Assembly (NCBI GenBank): GCA_038277395.1
Contig: CM076189.1
Span: 77,241,421 to 77,305,420 of the forward strand
DNA from: Dryocosmus kuriphilus
Taxonomy: Eukaryota > Arthropoda > Insecta > Hymenoptera > Cynipidae
Reading direction: 5' to 3'
DNA length: 64,000 nt
Shown here: in pieces, positions 11,785 to 25,600 of the stretch
Layout: every line of letters starts with the position of its first letter
Position numbering within the stretch: position 1 is the first letter of the stretch
Translations under genes and position numbers: made by a program
Notes under the pieces: model-generated
Told to the model about the DNA's origin: nothing
Databases searched by the model: none
What the model saw: the letters and a program-made list of their open reading frames with translations, nothing else

Positions 11785-14700
11785 GTAATTTAAAAACTAT
11801 AATACAATCTAAAAGAAAAACATTATGAGGGCATATTTTAAGGGGAATTATTAACTACAGGGCAGTGTTAAAAAATTTTAGCAACTCAGAAAAATGCTGA
11901 GAATTTCTTTGTTCTAAAATTGGATAGAAAATTAACTATCAACCAAAATTTTTTAATCTTTCATTAAAGAAATGAAAAAGAGTTATTGCTATGTTTTGGA
12001 CTTGACATTTTTTTCGAGAGAAAGGATTGGATTTCCAATACTATTTCGTGAAAAGACTGCTGGATTCAGTACTAACATTTACTTCCTTTGCATAATGCTT
12101 TCAAACGAATAAATTAATTTTCTATGAAATGTAGTTATATTTTCAAAAACTATGACTAATTATAAACGAATTATCTTAACTCTTAACTAAAAACTGCAAA
12201 TCTTACACGAATTAGTTGAATTTTCAAACAATATATTTTAATTTTTCATGAAAACGTAACATTTCCAAACAAATAAATTCAAGCATACTTCAACAGGTAA
12301 ATTAATTTTTAATAAAAAAAAGGATATTGTTTCAATCAAAAAAGTTAATTTTTAAAGAAAAATTTCAATTTTTTATTAGAAACTTCCAATTCTGCACAAA
12401 CTAGTTGAATTTTCCACGAAAAAAGAAAGACATTTTGACCAGAAATGCAACGGTTTTACTTCTCAGCCAAAAGTTATGAATTTTCCACGAACTCGTTGAA
12501 TTTTTAACCGAAAAAGATGAATATTCAACAAAAAATCTAGTAGTACAATTTTTAAAAAATGATAAAAAATTGAACCAGAAAAGCAATAGATAAGTTTTGA
12601 ACAAAAAATGGTAAAGTATTCAACCACGGAATATTAGCTTTCAACCAACATATTCGAGTTTATCGCCAAGGTGTTTCAATTCTGCAGTGTTGAATTTTTA
12701 GGAAAAGAAAAAGAGTTCATGAAAAGTGGAACACTTAAATTTTGAAAAGAGAGTTTAGCATTGAAAGAAAATAGTTAAATTCACAACATTTCCACAAAAA
12801 TATAACAGTTGACCTTTCAACTAAAGTATTTAAACTTTTTTTTTTTAAATGTTAAATTTTCAAAAAGACAGACCTGACCTTTCAAAGAAATAGTTTAATT
12901 TTAACTAAGAAAGACATATTTTAACAAAACGCGAATAGTTTAGCTTTCAACTGAAAGAGAAAAATCTTTAACAAAATATACGATTATAAATAGTTCAACT
13001 ATTAATACAAAAAGAGGAGTCTTCATTCAATGAAAAATTGATTTTCATTCAAGATAGACGAAATTTCTACTTTTCAACCAAAAATGTAACGCTGAAAAAT
13101 TAAACAAGGGTATTTACATTTCTGAGTTTTACATTCTCATCTCAAATGAGGAGGTATTAGTTTTATGTGAAAACTGATTTCTACGGATTTCATGAAATCT
13201 CGACGTTCCGTGACCCTCTGAATCCGCAAAAACGTGTTTTACGTCGGTGTCTCTCTGTCTGTTGTCGTTGTCGATATCGTTGTCGTCGTCCACGCCGTTG
13301 TCGCCTGTTCCCAGGATAACTTTCGAAGGGCTAATCGGATTGGATTGCGCTTTGGCTCACTTATTTTTGGCGTAAGTTTGAGGACGAGTTCGTTAACTAG
13401 CACGCCCTAGAGCGCTCAATCTTGCGAGCGAAGTGAGCAGATTTTTCTTTACTAAAAATTCGCTTTTCATTTTGAAAATTGGATTTAAGAAAGCTAAAAA
13501 TACGAATAATTTGGTTTCAATTTCAACTGTTATATTTTTTGTTGAAAAGTCGGGAATTCAAAAATTTTATTCTAGTTTCCTCCCTAGTCGAAAAATCAAG
13601 TTTTTTCGTTGATAGTTCAACTCTTTGGCCGAAGCTGATCTTTATATTCTCATTTCAATGAGAAGGTATTATGTTTAGGTGAAAAATAACTTTCACGGAT
13701 TTCATGAAATCTTGACGTTTCATGACACCCTGAATAAAAAAAATTGGTTTTTACGGCGGTGTCTGTCTGTTTGTCGTTGTCGTCTTCGACGTTGTTGTAG
13801 TCGTTGTCGTCGGCGCCTGTTCCCACGATAACTTTCGGAGCACTAACCCGATTGGATTGTGCTGTGGCACACGTCTTCAGGGTGCAAAAGGAAAGAAATA
13901 TTTTGTTAACCAGCGGTTTTTGACTAACGGGTATGTTCTTATCCATCAAAAAAGTTTTTTTCACAAAATCCAAAAATCAATTTTTCGGCTGAACTATGCG
14001 GGATACAAAAAAAACAGTAGAAAGTAAAATTGTTCATGTCAAAAAAATCTACAAATTTTATTTCAACCATTTTTTGATAAAATGCACGGTCTCTGTTTTA
14101 ATCGAGAAAACGATATTAAAAACCAAAAATTCAAATTTCCTGACACACTATGTAAGACACGAAAAAATGTTAATAAACAAAGTTGTTCACCTCAAAAAGG
14201 TCAAAAATTTTCTCTATCATTCTTTTGGGCAGACGCGTACTTTTTAAGTTATTCTTGAAATGTGTTATGAAATAAAAAGAAAACAACTTTTCAGCAAAAC
14301 TATGCAAGATATGAGAAAATAATAACAAGCAGAATTGTTCACCTTGGAGAGAGCCACAAAATTTATTTATAAGACTTATTGTTTTACTTTTGAGAATCGA
14401 AATCCTGCATTGTGAAAATTTGGAAAATCACAAAAAAGCTTTACCAATCTAGAACGTGTTTAAAAAAAATGTAATTTTCGAGCGCGAAAAGCGAGTGTCA
14501 TGATGAATATGTATTCTTTAAGATCGATAGAGCCTTAAGTAAAATAATTTGCTTTGTACTTTTTAATACAAAATTCATATTTAGTAATCTCATTAAAAGT
14601 AGGTGTTCTGAAATTTTAAGACCCATGTAACGAATACAGTGCACGATGTGCAAGTTTAGAAAACATCTGAGCGCGAAGCCCGAGGCTTAAATATATCGGA

Positions 14701-15139
14701 GCGCGAAGCGCGACGACCACCAGACCGCGCGGCATAGGCGCGGGCATAGTTCGCGCGCACCGTGCGATGAGAATGTGCCCGCGATTCGGTCAGATTACTT
14801 TATTGATAATTCATCTTTCTCGTGTAGAAGCTCAACATGCTTATTAGATTTTCTTTGTGTTGATAATTCAATTACCTTTGGCTGATAAATAATAATAATA
14901 TATATAATGTATATAATGTTATATAATGTATATAAATATAATATATGATAAATAATAATATTATCGTTTGAGAATCCATCTTCTTAAGATTCGACTATCT
15001 TGTTAAAAAACGTTTCTTAGCTATAGATTTAACTAACCGTCCAAGATTATTAAATGTCTATTATTAGATACTCATGTTTCTTCTCCTTTGTTTGTTGAAA
15101 AAGCTTGTTAATAAAAACACCCCATAATTCTTCTTGCAG
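11785..15139. repeat. Intron with partial repeat unit (unit 0)
   Basis: From about 12410 the sequence matches the tandem unit. A degenerate array of GAATTTTCAACCAAAAA-like words runs to about 13130. Two GTCGTT-rich blocks follow (about 13157-13395 and 13660-13900), then a conserved segment with ACTATGCGGGATACAAAAAA, a GAGCGCGAAGCGCGA-type island (14669-14790) and the conserved run-up to the next exon. This is the left edge of the array: it has the part of the unit that precedes the exon but no earlier exon copy. 11785-12410 holds nothing recognisable. Confidence 0.7.
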
Positions 15140-15196
15140 GAACAACTCATCCCCCACCATACAATTTTGATGTGCCTCATGGAACACCTTCTCGGG
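15140..15196 (+). CDS. Amplified exon, copy 1 (57 nt)
   Basis: TTCTTCTTGCAG acceptor and GTAATT donor. With the preceding G it reads GTTHPPPYNFDVPHGTPSR, one 19-residue module. Differences from the other copies fall mainly in residues 2-8; the NFDVPHGTPSR half is unchanged. It is a symmetric phase 1-1 exon, so skipping or inclusion keeps the frame. Confidence 0.7.
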
Positions 15197-15589
15197 GTAA
15201 TTACAAATTAATTAAAATGCAATCAAAAATAAATAACAAAAAGATCTGAAACATGGAATTGATTTTTCATAGTTCTAAAGATTTTACAGGATTTCATCAA
15301 AATTGGTGGAATTTTTATTCAACACCTGCCACTTTTCTCACCTTAAAAATATTTTAAAAATAATAATAATTAATTAACTTTTCAGTTAATTTAATTACTT
15401 TAATTTCTTTTTTATATTTTTCACTTTTTGTTGTTTTCTTTTTGTTTTTTTTCTTCATCCTGAATTGAAAGAAAGATTTTTCATGAATAACATAAGTAGA
15501 CAATTACCACGCGTTACTGTTAAACACTGCTTTTTTTCTGACATTATACTATTCAGTTACGTAGAAACAGGACAGATGGGTCTCCATAG

Positions 15590-15777
15590 TTGGAGCTAAT
15601 TTCCGAAGTTTCCATTCCAGAAATGATCGATTGGAATCAATTGAAAACGTCAGAAGAAAAATTTCAATCAATATCGTTTGTGTTTCCTAATTGAGCCCAC
15701 ACGACTGACAGCGGTCACGCTTCCTTCATTTTTAAAGATTCTAAGGCATTAGAAAACGTTTTAAGGAGTTCAAGTGA
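15590..15777 (+). pseudogene. 190-bp conserved open-frame block, copy 1 (broken)
   Basis: Homologous to the 62-codon frame at 22421-22609. Here the frame has an in-frame TGA where other copies have TGG (about residue 35) and lacks one A near the end, shifting the frame. The broken frame argues that this reading is not a conserved protein, at least in this unit. Confidence 0.5.
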
Positions 15778-16759
15778 TTTCAAATGAATTCACAATATTT
15801 TCAATGATATCAAAAATATTTCAATGTGTTTTAATAGATTCCAAAGATTCTAAAAAATTTTAAATGTATGTCAAGCCATTTTAAGGAGTTTCAGCGAATT
15901 TTAAAGTATACGTAAAAATTTTTTAATATTTCAAAAGATTTAAAATGGTTTTAAAGAATTGTGGATGTCCCATATCATTTTAAATAGTTCTGAAAAATTG
16001 GAAGTGATTCTCAAGATATTTCAAACTGTATCAATAGATTGCAAAATATCGTTAAAATGTTGAAAAGAATAATACGGTTTCACGCCTTTTAAGATACATT
16101 TGAGTCTTCTTAGAATTCCCAGAAGCCACTGGAAATACTTTCGAATTTAAAAAAATGTTTCGACATCCATTAAAACATTTTAAAATATTTTCTAAATCAG
16201 TCCAAATTCTTTAAAATCGTTTAAAATCACTTGAATTCCTTTAAAATACCTTGTGATGCCTTAATCCGGGCAGAAATTTTGCTATGGCCCCGATCTAGCC
16301 CTCATCTGGCCAAATGGGGCCCAGATCGGATACACCGGTCTGGGCCTGGCTGCTGATGAAACACACAGCCCGATCGGGGTCGGATCGGGTCTCCCGATCC
16401 GGCCGCTCGATCGGTGCCTAATCTGGCTCCTGCACGGAAAGAAATAAATTAGTAGTAAAAGCAACAAATCTTTCTTATTTTGCTTACATAATTTTAGGTT
16501 ATTGGGCAAAAGTTTTTATTAAACCAAAAAACGAGTTCTTTAAATCAAAAAATACGAAATGATTTTTGTTGGTTGAAGAAAAGGATTAGCTAAGAGAATT
16601 AAAATTTTGTGGGCAAATTTAGAAACTTAGCTAAAATTTAGATAAATCTGCAAAAAAAATTGCATTATATATTATGGCTGTACTCATATTATGCTCAAAG
16701 TTACACAATTGCACAAACATATATATATACATTATCACGCTTAATTACTATGAAAAATC

Positions 16760-16860
16760 ACACCCGCTGAGGATTCGAACCCTACCTAGCACACCTAGAA
16801 CTACCTAACCTTATGTATAAATATACCGCATGCCTTAGCCGAACGAGCTATTACACCGTT
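16760..16860 (-). repeat. tRNA-derived repeat (SINE-like), copy 1
   Basis: On the minus strand there is an A-box-like TAGCTCGTTCGGC (about 16838-16850) and a perfect B box GGTTCGAATCC (16771-16781). They lie about 60 bp apart, longer than in an ordinary tRNA, and the acceptor arms do not pair. This points to a tRNA-derived element or a tRNA relic with an insertion, not a working tRNA gene. Confidence 0.55.
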
Positions 16861-18443
16861 TGAACTATCTTGACAAAAACGGGTTTTCCGTAAAAAAGCC
16901 AGAGAAGGCGGAGAGGCACACATATATTTCCACATATTTGGAAGCTCGGCAAGTTTTTAAGAAGTTTCCAAATTATCAAAATTCTAAAAAATTTCAACAT
17001 TTTTTGAAAATTTCTAAAATTTGCTAAATTAAAAAAATTACTCAAATTCTCAAAGATTTTCAAAATTACCGTAATTCTGAAAAAATTCCAAAATTCTCAA
17101 AATTGTAGAAATTCTTGAAAATTATGGAAATTTGTGGGAAATTTGAATGTTTTTGTAGTTTTTGAAATTTACAATAATTTTTCAGAATTTTGAAAATATT
17201 TCGAAGATTTTGAAAGCTTGCACTCGCTCTGTACTCCTAACTCTTTTCCCTATGATCCTATGATCCTAGAATGATCCTATGATCCTTGGAATTCCAATCA
17301 GAACACATCTTTAATGGGAAAAATAAGGGTCAGAATCTTGCGGACTCGATGTGTACTCGGAGTTCTTGGCATTTTTTAAAAACAAATTTGATTTCAATAT
17401 AATCACAACGCAACTTTATACTTCACACCGAATGTGCAACACATAGAAAGCTATTTCTCGAAACAAGGACTAGATGGCGTTGCAATACGTAGCCCGATCA
17501 GGTCCAGTTCGGGCCATGGAATTATCCTGATCGGGCCATTATCATATTAAACGGATCGGGGCCCAAACGTAAACTGAGGAAACTTATGGCGATTTCTACC
17601 CGGAAAAAAGAAAGAGTTTTAGACCAGAAATGCAGCGGTTTACTTTTCAGCCAAAAGTTATGAATTTTCCACGAACTCGTTGAATTTTTAACCGAAAAAG
17701 ATGAATATTCAACAAAAAATCTAAAGGTAGAATTTTTAACCAATGATAAAAAATTGAACCAAAAATGTAATAGGTAAATTTTGAGCAAAATATTGTTGAG
17801 TTTTCAGCCAAGGAATATTCGTTTTCGATCAACATATTCGAGTTTATCTTCAAAATATTTCAATTTTGCAAGTTCAGTTTAAAAAAAAAAGAATTCATGA
17901 AAATGGAACACTTAAATTTTGAAAAGACAATTTAGCTTTGAACCAAAAAGAGTTATATTCACAACGTTTCCACAAAAATGTAACAGTTGAGATTTCATAC
18001 AAGGTACTTAAACATTTAATTTCAAAAATGTTAAATTTTCAGAAAGACGGACATGAGATTTCTACGAAATAGTTTAATTTTAACTAAGAAAGACATATTT
18101 GAACAAAATGCGAATAGTTTAGCTTTCAACTGAAAGAGACAAGTCTTTATGAAAATATACGATTATAAATAGTTCAACTATTTATTCAAAAAAAAAGGAT
18201 TTTTCATTAATAAAGTTCAATACTGACACCAAAAAGATAAATTTTCTAGAACAGAATAGCTAGGTTTCTACTAGACAAAATTTGTAACAAAATTTCTGAA
18301 TATCCGAAAATATATTTCAATTTTTTAAATAAAAGTATTAATTCTCACACAAAAAAAGACCAATCCTTATCCAGAAACATAATACATGACATGCAAAACA
18401 AAAGATATTATTTTTTTTCGGCAAATAATAGCCGAATTATGAA

Positions 18444-18943
18444 NNNNNNNNNNNNNNNNNNNNNNNNNNNNNNNNNNNNNNNNNNNNNNNNNNNNNNNNN
18501 NNNNNNNNNNNNNNNNNNNNNNNNNNNNNNNNNNNNNNNNNNNNNNNNNNNNNNNNNNNNNNNNNNNNNNNNNNNNNNNNNNNNNNNNNNNNNNNNNNNN
18601 NNNNNNNNNNNNNNNNNNNNNNNNNNNNNNNNNNNNNNNNNNNNNNNNNNNNNNNNNNNNNNNNNNNNNNNNNNNNNNNNNNNNNNNNNNNNNNNNNNNN
18701 NNNNNNNNNNNNNNNNNNNNNNNNNNNNNNNNNNNNNNNNNNNNNNNNNNNNNNNNNNNNNNNNNNNNNNNNNNNNNNNNNNNNNNNNNNNNNNNNNNNN
18801 NNNNNNNNNNNNNNNNNNNNNNNNNNNNNNNNNNNNNNNNNNNNNNNNNNNNNNNNNNNNNNNNNNNNNNNNNNNNNNNNNNNNNNNNNNNNNNNNNNNN
18901 NNNNNNNNNNNNNNNNNNNNNNNNNNNNNNNNNNNNNNNNNNN
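18444..18943. other. Assembly gap (500 N)
   Basis: Exactly 500 N, the usual placeholder for unknown size. The flank before the gap (CAAATAATAGCCGAATTATGA) resembles 19904-19927 (CAAATAATAGTCGAATGATGAA), so the gap sits inside repeated unit sequence. Confidence 0.99.
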
Positions 18944-21900
18944 TTGTTACCAAATATGACTCTTATGGAATCTACTTGCAATTATCGTAAAGAAAAAATT
19001 TTTTTCTATGAAAAAAAAGCACTCATAGAAATTTGTTTATAAAAATTGTTTATAATAATTAAGTTAAATATTTATTGATTTAATTCTGTTCTGTGAATGC
19101 ATGGGCAATAATTTAGACTGATAATGAGTTTTTATATATATTTTTTCGTGAGATAAAAATTCAGAAATTTGAAATTGCCCATTTTGTCACTATATTTGTT
19201 TATATATTGTTGCTCTGTGGAAAAAATTAAAAAATCGAAATCCACAGTTCTCTTAAGAATTTTATGCTGAGAATTTCAAAAAAAAAACATCCAAATCGGT
19301 CAAGAAATACGACCTGTAGCCGATTATGAAGGGTAAATTCCAATTTTTAACCACTGTGCGTAGGCGCGCTCATATTTCGCGCGATGCGCGCGACGAGAAT
19401 GTGCCCGCGAAGCAGTCAGACTTTTTTATTGATAATTCATCTTCCTTGCGTAGAAGCTCAACGTTCTTATTAAAAATTTTCTTTGTATTGATAATTAAAT
19501 TTCCTTTGCCTGATAAATAAGCTCTTTTGGTTCAAGTCAACTATAATATTTTCCTTTGAGAATCCATCTGGTTTAGTTGAAAATTCGAATATTTTGTTAA
19601 AAAACGCTTCTTAGCTATAAATTAAACTGGCTATAAATTAATAAATTTTGAAAAATTCGAAATGGTTCTCAAAATATTTCAAACTGTATCAATAAATTGA
19701 AAAATATTTTTAAAAGTATGAAATGATTTAATACGGTTTCAAGCCTAGAGCAGAATAATTAGTTTTCAGCTGGAAGCGAGTTTGTAACAAAATTGCTGAA
19801 TATCCGACAAAATATTTTAACTTCTTAACTAAAAATGTTAATTCTTAATCAATTCTTATCAACAAACATAATAGTTGTATTGCAAACAAAAATATTATTT
19901 TTCAGCAAATAATAGTCGAATGATGAACTAAAGAAACGAAAATTTGACAATGAAAAGTTGTTTTTCATTCAAGGTAGATGAATTTCCAACTTTCTAACCA
20001 AAGATGTAACAGTTGGAAATTAAACAAGGGTATTCACATTTCTAAGTTTTGCATTCTCATCTCAAATGAGGAGGTATTAACTTTATGTGAAGACTTCTTT
20101 ACGCGGATTTCATGAAATCTCGACGTTTCGTGACCCCCTGAATTCGAAAAAACATGTTTTACGACTGTGTCTGTTGTCGCTGTCGTTGTCGATGTGGTTG
20201 GCGTCGTTGTCGTCGTTGTCGCCTGTTCCCGCGATAACTTTCGAAGGATTAATCGAGTTGGATTGCGCTTTGGCTCACCTCCTTTTGGCGTAAATTTGAG
20301 GACAAAATCGTTAAGCCGTGCGCCCTAAGCGTGCTCAATCTTGCGAGCGGAGTGAGCCACGCGCAAAGCGCGTGATGTGAATGTGCGGACTAAGTGAGCA
20401 GATTTTTTTCTACTAAAAATTCGCTCTTCATGTTGAAAATTTAATTAAATAAAGTTAAAAATATAAACATTTTTGTTTGACTGTCAAATGCTAAATTTTT
20501 TATTGGAAAGTCTGAAATTGAAAGTCTTCGTTCTAATTTCATCCCTAGCTGAAAAATCATGCTTTTTCGTCGATAGTTCAACTCTTTGGCCGAAACTAAT
20601 TTCTACATTCTCATCTCATTGAGAAGGTATTAGGTTTACTTGAAAAATGACTTTCACGGATGTCATGAATTTTCAACGCTTTCTGACCCCCTGAATCCGA
20701 ACAATCGCCTTCTACGACGGTGTCTGTCTGTCGTTGTAGTCGGCGCCTGTTCCCACGATAACTTTGGAAGGGCTAATCGGATTCGATTGTACTTTGGCAC
20801 CCTTCTTCAGGATGCAAAAGGAAAGGAAGAGTTCGTTAACCAGTGTTCTTTGAAAAACCGTTATGATTTTAGCCCTCAAAAACTGTTTCCTTAATATCAA
20901 AAAATCAATTTTCCGGCTAAACTATGCGAGATACAAAAAAAAAACAGTAGAAAGTGACATTTTTCACGTAAAAAAGTCTACAAATTTTATTGCCACCATT
21001 TTTTGATAAAATGCAAGGTTTCTGTTTTAATCGAAGAAACGTTATTAAAAATAAAAGGTTCAAATTTCCCGCCAAACTATGTAAGATGCGGAAAAGAACA
21101 GAGTTGTTCACCTCGAAAATTCTACAAATTTGCACTTTTATCATTTTTCTGAGTAGACGCGTATTTTTTGAGTTAGTCGTGAGATATGCTATTAAATATA
21201 AAGAAAACCATTTTTCAGCAAAACTTTGCAATGTATGAGAAAATATTAACAAGCAGAATTGTTCACCTTGGAAAGACCTACAAAATTTATTTATAAGACT
21301 AATCGTTTTGCTTTTTTAAACAATGTGTCACAAAAAATGTAATTTTCGAGAGCTAAACGCAAGTGTCATGATGATTATGTATTCCTTACGGTCGTTAGAG
21401 CATCAAGTAAAATAATTTGTTTTGTAATTTTTAATACAAAATTCAAATTTCATTACCTTATTACAGCAGGTGTTTTGAAATTTGAGACCTACATAAGGAA
21501 TAACGTGCACGATGTGCAAGGAGCAAAAACATCTGAGCGCGAATGAAGAGGCTTAAATATATCGGATCGCGAAGCGCGCCGACCAGCTAACCGCGAGCCC
21601 TAGGCGGGGTCATAGTTCGCGCGAAGCGCTTGATGAGAATGCGCCCGCGAAGCGGTCGGATTTTTCTATTGATCATTCATCTTTCTTGCGTAGAAGCTCA
21701 ACATTCTTATTAGAATTTTTTTGTGTTGATAATTCAATTACCTTCGGCTGATAAATAACCTCTTTTGGTTGAAGTCGAATATAATATTTTCGTTTGAGAA
21801 TCCATCTTGTTTAGTTGCAGATTCGACTATTTTTTTAGAAAACGTTTCGTAGCTATAAATTGAACTAGTCGTTCAAAATTATTATATATCTATGATTAGA

Positions 21901-21971
21901 TACTCATGTTTCCTCTCCTTGGTTCGTTGAAAAAACTTGTTAATAAAAACAACCCATATTTCTTTTTGCAG

Positions 21972-22028
21972 GATCAACTATTCGACCACCAAACAATTTT
22001 GATGTACCTCATGGAACACCTTCTCGGG
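21972..22028 (+). CDS. Amplified exon, copy 2 (57 nt)
   Basis: TTTCTTTTTGCAG acceptor and GTAAAT donor. Reads GSTIRPPNNFDVPHGTPSR. The second half is identical to copy 1 at the protein level. No indel or stop is present although the neighbouring intron sequence has diverged by substitutions and indels. Confidence 0.7.
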
Positions 22029-22420
22029 GTAAATAAAAAATTAATTAAAATATATTATAAAATAAACAGCAAGAAATTCTGACACATGGAATTCAATTTG
22101 CAATAGTTTAAAAGTTTCACAGGATTTCATCAGGATTGGTGGAATTTTTATTCACCACCGACCTTTGTTTTCACTTTAATAATATTTTAAAAATAATAAT
22201 AATTAATTAACCTTTAATTACTTTCATCACTTTAATTTCTTTTTTACCTTTTTCACTTTTTGTTGATTTCCTTGTTTTTTTCTTCATCTTTGAATTTAGA
22301 AAAAGATATTTCTGGAATAACATAAGTAAACTATCGCCACGCGTTACTGTGAAACACTGCTTTTTTTTGGCATTATACTATTTTTTAATGAAGAAGCAAG
22401 AAAAATGGGAGTTTCCATAG

Positions 22421-22609
22421 ATGGACCTAACTTCCGAGGTTTCCCTTCTAGAAATGATCGATTGGAATCAATTGAAAATGTTAGAAGACAAATTTCACTC
22501 AATTTCATTTGCGTTTCCTAAGTGGGCCCAAACGACTGAGAGCGATTACGCTTCCTTCATTTTTACAGATTCTGAGGCATTAGAAATGGTTTTAAAGGAG
22601 TTCAAGTGA
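22421..22609 (+). CDS. 62-codon open frame in the 190-bp conserved block, copy 2 (uncertain)
   Basis: ATG to TGA, 62 residues, with MIDWNQLKMLEDKFHSISF near the start and SDYASFIFTDSEALEMVLKE near the end. Related blocks sit about 390-450 bp after each amplified exon. An alternative is that CCATAG just upstream is a splice acceptor; in phase 1 the same DNA reads GPNFRGFPSRNDRLESIENV before a stop, which resembles the exon module (NF..P...PSR). Neither reading is proven, and changes between copies are mostly non-synonymous in the 62-codon frame. Confidence 0.25.
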   Translation: MDLTSEVSLLEMIDWNQLKMLEDKFHSISFAFPKWAQTTESDYASFIFTDSEALEMVLKEFK

Positions 22610-25600
22610 TTTCAAATGATTCGCAAAATTTCAAATGATATCAAAAATATTTCAAAGTGTTTTAATACATTTCAAAGTTTTTAAACAAATTTTAAAGGAT
22701 TTTAGAAAACTTGATGTGATTCTAAGGAATTTCAAGGAATTCTAAGTAATTTGAAAACATTTTTAATGACTTCAACCGATTTTTAATGATTTAATGAATT
22801 TAAAGGAATTTTAAAAACATCTCAGTATTTTAAAAGATTTCAAAAGATTTTAAAACACTTTAGAAAGATATCAAGCCATTTTAAGGAGTTTCAGCAAATT
22901 TTAAGGGATTTTGAAAAACCTTAAAATATTTTAAAAGATTTAAAATGATTTTAAAAAATTGTGAAGGCCTCCTGTGATTTTAAATACTTTTGAAAAATTC
23001 AAAGTGATTCTCAAAATATTTCAAACTCTATCAATAGATTGCAGAATATTTTTAAAAATTTAATATGATTTAATACGGTTTCAAACCTATTAAAATACAT
23101 TTAAGTCTTCTTAGGATTCTTAGAAGTCACTCGAAACACTTTCAAATTTTAAAAACTGTTTCGAAATCCATTAAAACACTTTAAAATGTTTTTCAAATCA
23201 GTTCAAATTCTTTAATATCTTTTAAAATCACTTGAACTCATTTCAAATATCTTGTAATGCCTTAACCCGTGTAGAAATTTTGCTATTGCCCCTATCTGGC
23301 CCTGATCTGTCCAAATGGGGACAAGATCGGTTACACCGATCTGCGCCCGATTGCAGATGAAACACACTGCCCGCCCGTGGTCGGATCGGATCTCGCGATC
23401 GGGCCGCTCAATCGGTACACGATCTGGCCCCTGCACGGAAAGAAATTCAACAAATGTAGAAGCACATTTGGAAGCTCGGCAAGTTTTTAGAAGTTTCCAG
23501 ATTACCAAAATTCTCAAAACTTTCAACACTTTTTCAAAATTTCTAAAATTTCATAAATTTCAAAAATTACTAAAATTCTCAAAAATTTTCAAAATGACCA
23601 AAATTCTCTAAAAATTCTAAAGTTCCCAAATTGTAGAAATTCTTGCAGTGGTTTTAAAATTTTTGGAAAATTTGAGAGTTTTTGGAGTTTTTGCAATTTT
23701 TAATAATTTTTGATAATTTTGCATACATTTCGAAAGTTTGTCAGATTTCAGTAAAGCAGATTAAGCTCACACTCGCTGTGTACTACTAACGCTTTTCCCT
23801 AGGATCCTGTGATCACACCGAATGTGCAGCACACAGAAAGTTATTTCTCGAAACAGGGACTAGATGGCGCTGCAATACGCAGCCTGATCAGTTCCAGTTC
23901 GGGGCCAAGGAGTTATCCCGATTTGGCCATGATCACATAAACCGATTGGGGCCCGATCGGTAATTGGAAAGCTTATGGCGATTTCTAACCGAGAAAAAGA
24001 ACGTATTTTAGACCAGAAATACAACGGTTTATTTTTCGGCCAAAAGTTATGAATTTTTCACAAACTCATTGAATTTTTAACCGAAAAAGTAGCATACACA
24101 ACAAAAAATGTAGTACTAACATTTTCACCCAATGATAAAAAATTTAAACAAAAATGTATTCGGTAAATTTTGAACAAAAAATTGTTCAGTTTTCAACCAC
24201 GGAATATTATCTTTCAACCAACATATCCGAGTTTTCCATCAACATATTTCAATTTTGCCAGTCCGATTTTTAACAAGAAAAAAAAAATCATGAAGAATGG
24301 AACACTTAAATTTTGAAAATATAGTTTAGCTTTGAACCAAAAATAGTTAAATTCACAACATTTCCACAAAAATGTAACAGTTGAGATATCAGCCAAAGTA
24401 TTTAAACACTTAATTTTAAAAATGTTAAATTTTCAGAAAAGCAGACATGAGCTTTCAAAGAAATAGCTTAATTTTAACTAGGAAAAACATATTTAAACAA
24501 AATGCGAATAGTTTAGCTTTCAACTGAAAGAGACAAATCTTTAACAAATTATACGATTATAAATACTTCAACTATTTATTCAAAAAGAAGAGTTTTCGTT
24601 AATAAAGTTCAATACTGACCCCAAAACGATGTACTATCTAGAACAGAATAACCCGTTTTCAACGAGAAACGTATTTGTAACAAAATTGCTGAATATCCGA
24701 CAAAATATTTCCATTTTTTAACTAAAAGTGTTAATTATGACACAAAAAAGATCAATCCTTAACCAGAAACATAATAGTTTACTTGCGAGACAAAAAATAT
24801 TATTTTTGATCAAATAATAGTCGAATTATGGACTAAAGAAACGAATCCTTGACAATGAAAAATTGATTCTTATTCGAAAAAGATGAATTTTCAACATTTC
24901 AGCTAAAGATATAACAGCTGAAAATTAAACAATTGTATTCACATTTCTAAGCTTCACATTCTCATCTCAAATGAGGAAATATTAGTACTATGTGAAAACT
25001 GATTTTTGCGGATTTCATGAAATCTCGACGTTTGGTGACCCCCTGCATCCGAAAAAAATATTTTATGATGGTGTCTCCCTGTTGTCCTTGTCGTTGTCAA
25101 TGGCGTTGTCGTCACCGTCGTCGTTGTCGCCTGTTCCCACGATGACATTCGAAGGACTAATCGGATCGGATTGTGCTCTGGCACATGTCATCGGGGTTCG
25201 AAAAGGAAGGATGAAGTCGTTAAGCCGTGTTTTTTGACCAACGTTTATGGTTTTATTCATGAAAAACTTTTCCCACAAAATCAAAAAATCAATTTTCCGG
25301 CTAAACTAAGCTTCATACAAAAAACAACGGTAGAATGTAAAATTTTTCACGCCAAAAAAACCTAACAATTTTATTTCAACCACTTTTTGACAAAATGCAC
25401 GTTTTTTGTTGTCATCGAGCAGAGGTTATTAAAAGCAAAAATTCAAATTTTCTGTCAAACTATGTAAGATACGAAAAAATGATAATAAAAAAAGTTCTTC
25501 ACCTCAAGAAGGTCTAGGATTTGCTGTCTATCGTTTTTTTGAGCAGACGCGTAGCTTTTGAGTTATTCGTGAAAAGTGTTATGAAATATAAAGGAAACCA

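Larger units (their letters stand above)
15140..21971. repeat. Tandem unit 1 (about 6.8 kb including a 500-N gap)
   Basis: Order: exon; 190-bp open-frame block (15590-15777, broken here); degenerate TTTTAAAGATTTCAAA-like array (to 16260); GATC/GGCC-rich block (16264-16440); tRNA-like repeat (about 16760-16860); second GATC/GGCC block (17465-17575); GAATTTTCAACC-type array to the gap; GCGCG fragment (19362-19415); two GTCGTT blocks (20075-20350, 20627-20850); GC islands (20335-20400, 21535-21660). It is longer than other units because a segment appears twice around the gap, so the assembly may be wrong here. Confidence 0.75.

Noticed and set aside
13650..13973. 107-codon minus-strand frame rich in Asp/Asn, with similar frames at 20712 and 25063
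   Set aside because: It arises from the GTCGTT simple-repeat block; copies have frameshifts relative to each other and no recognisable domain.
16282..16509. Open frames through the GATC/GGCC-rich blocks (also at 23315, 27590, 31690, 38203)
   Set aside because: Frames differ between units and follow the repeated GATCGGGCC words; no stable protein is shared.
18367..18990. Long open frames across the first N run
   Set aside because: Their length comes almost entirely from unknown bases; the same holds for the frames across 35351-35850.
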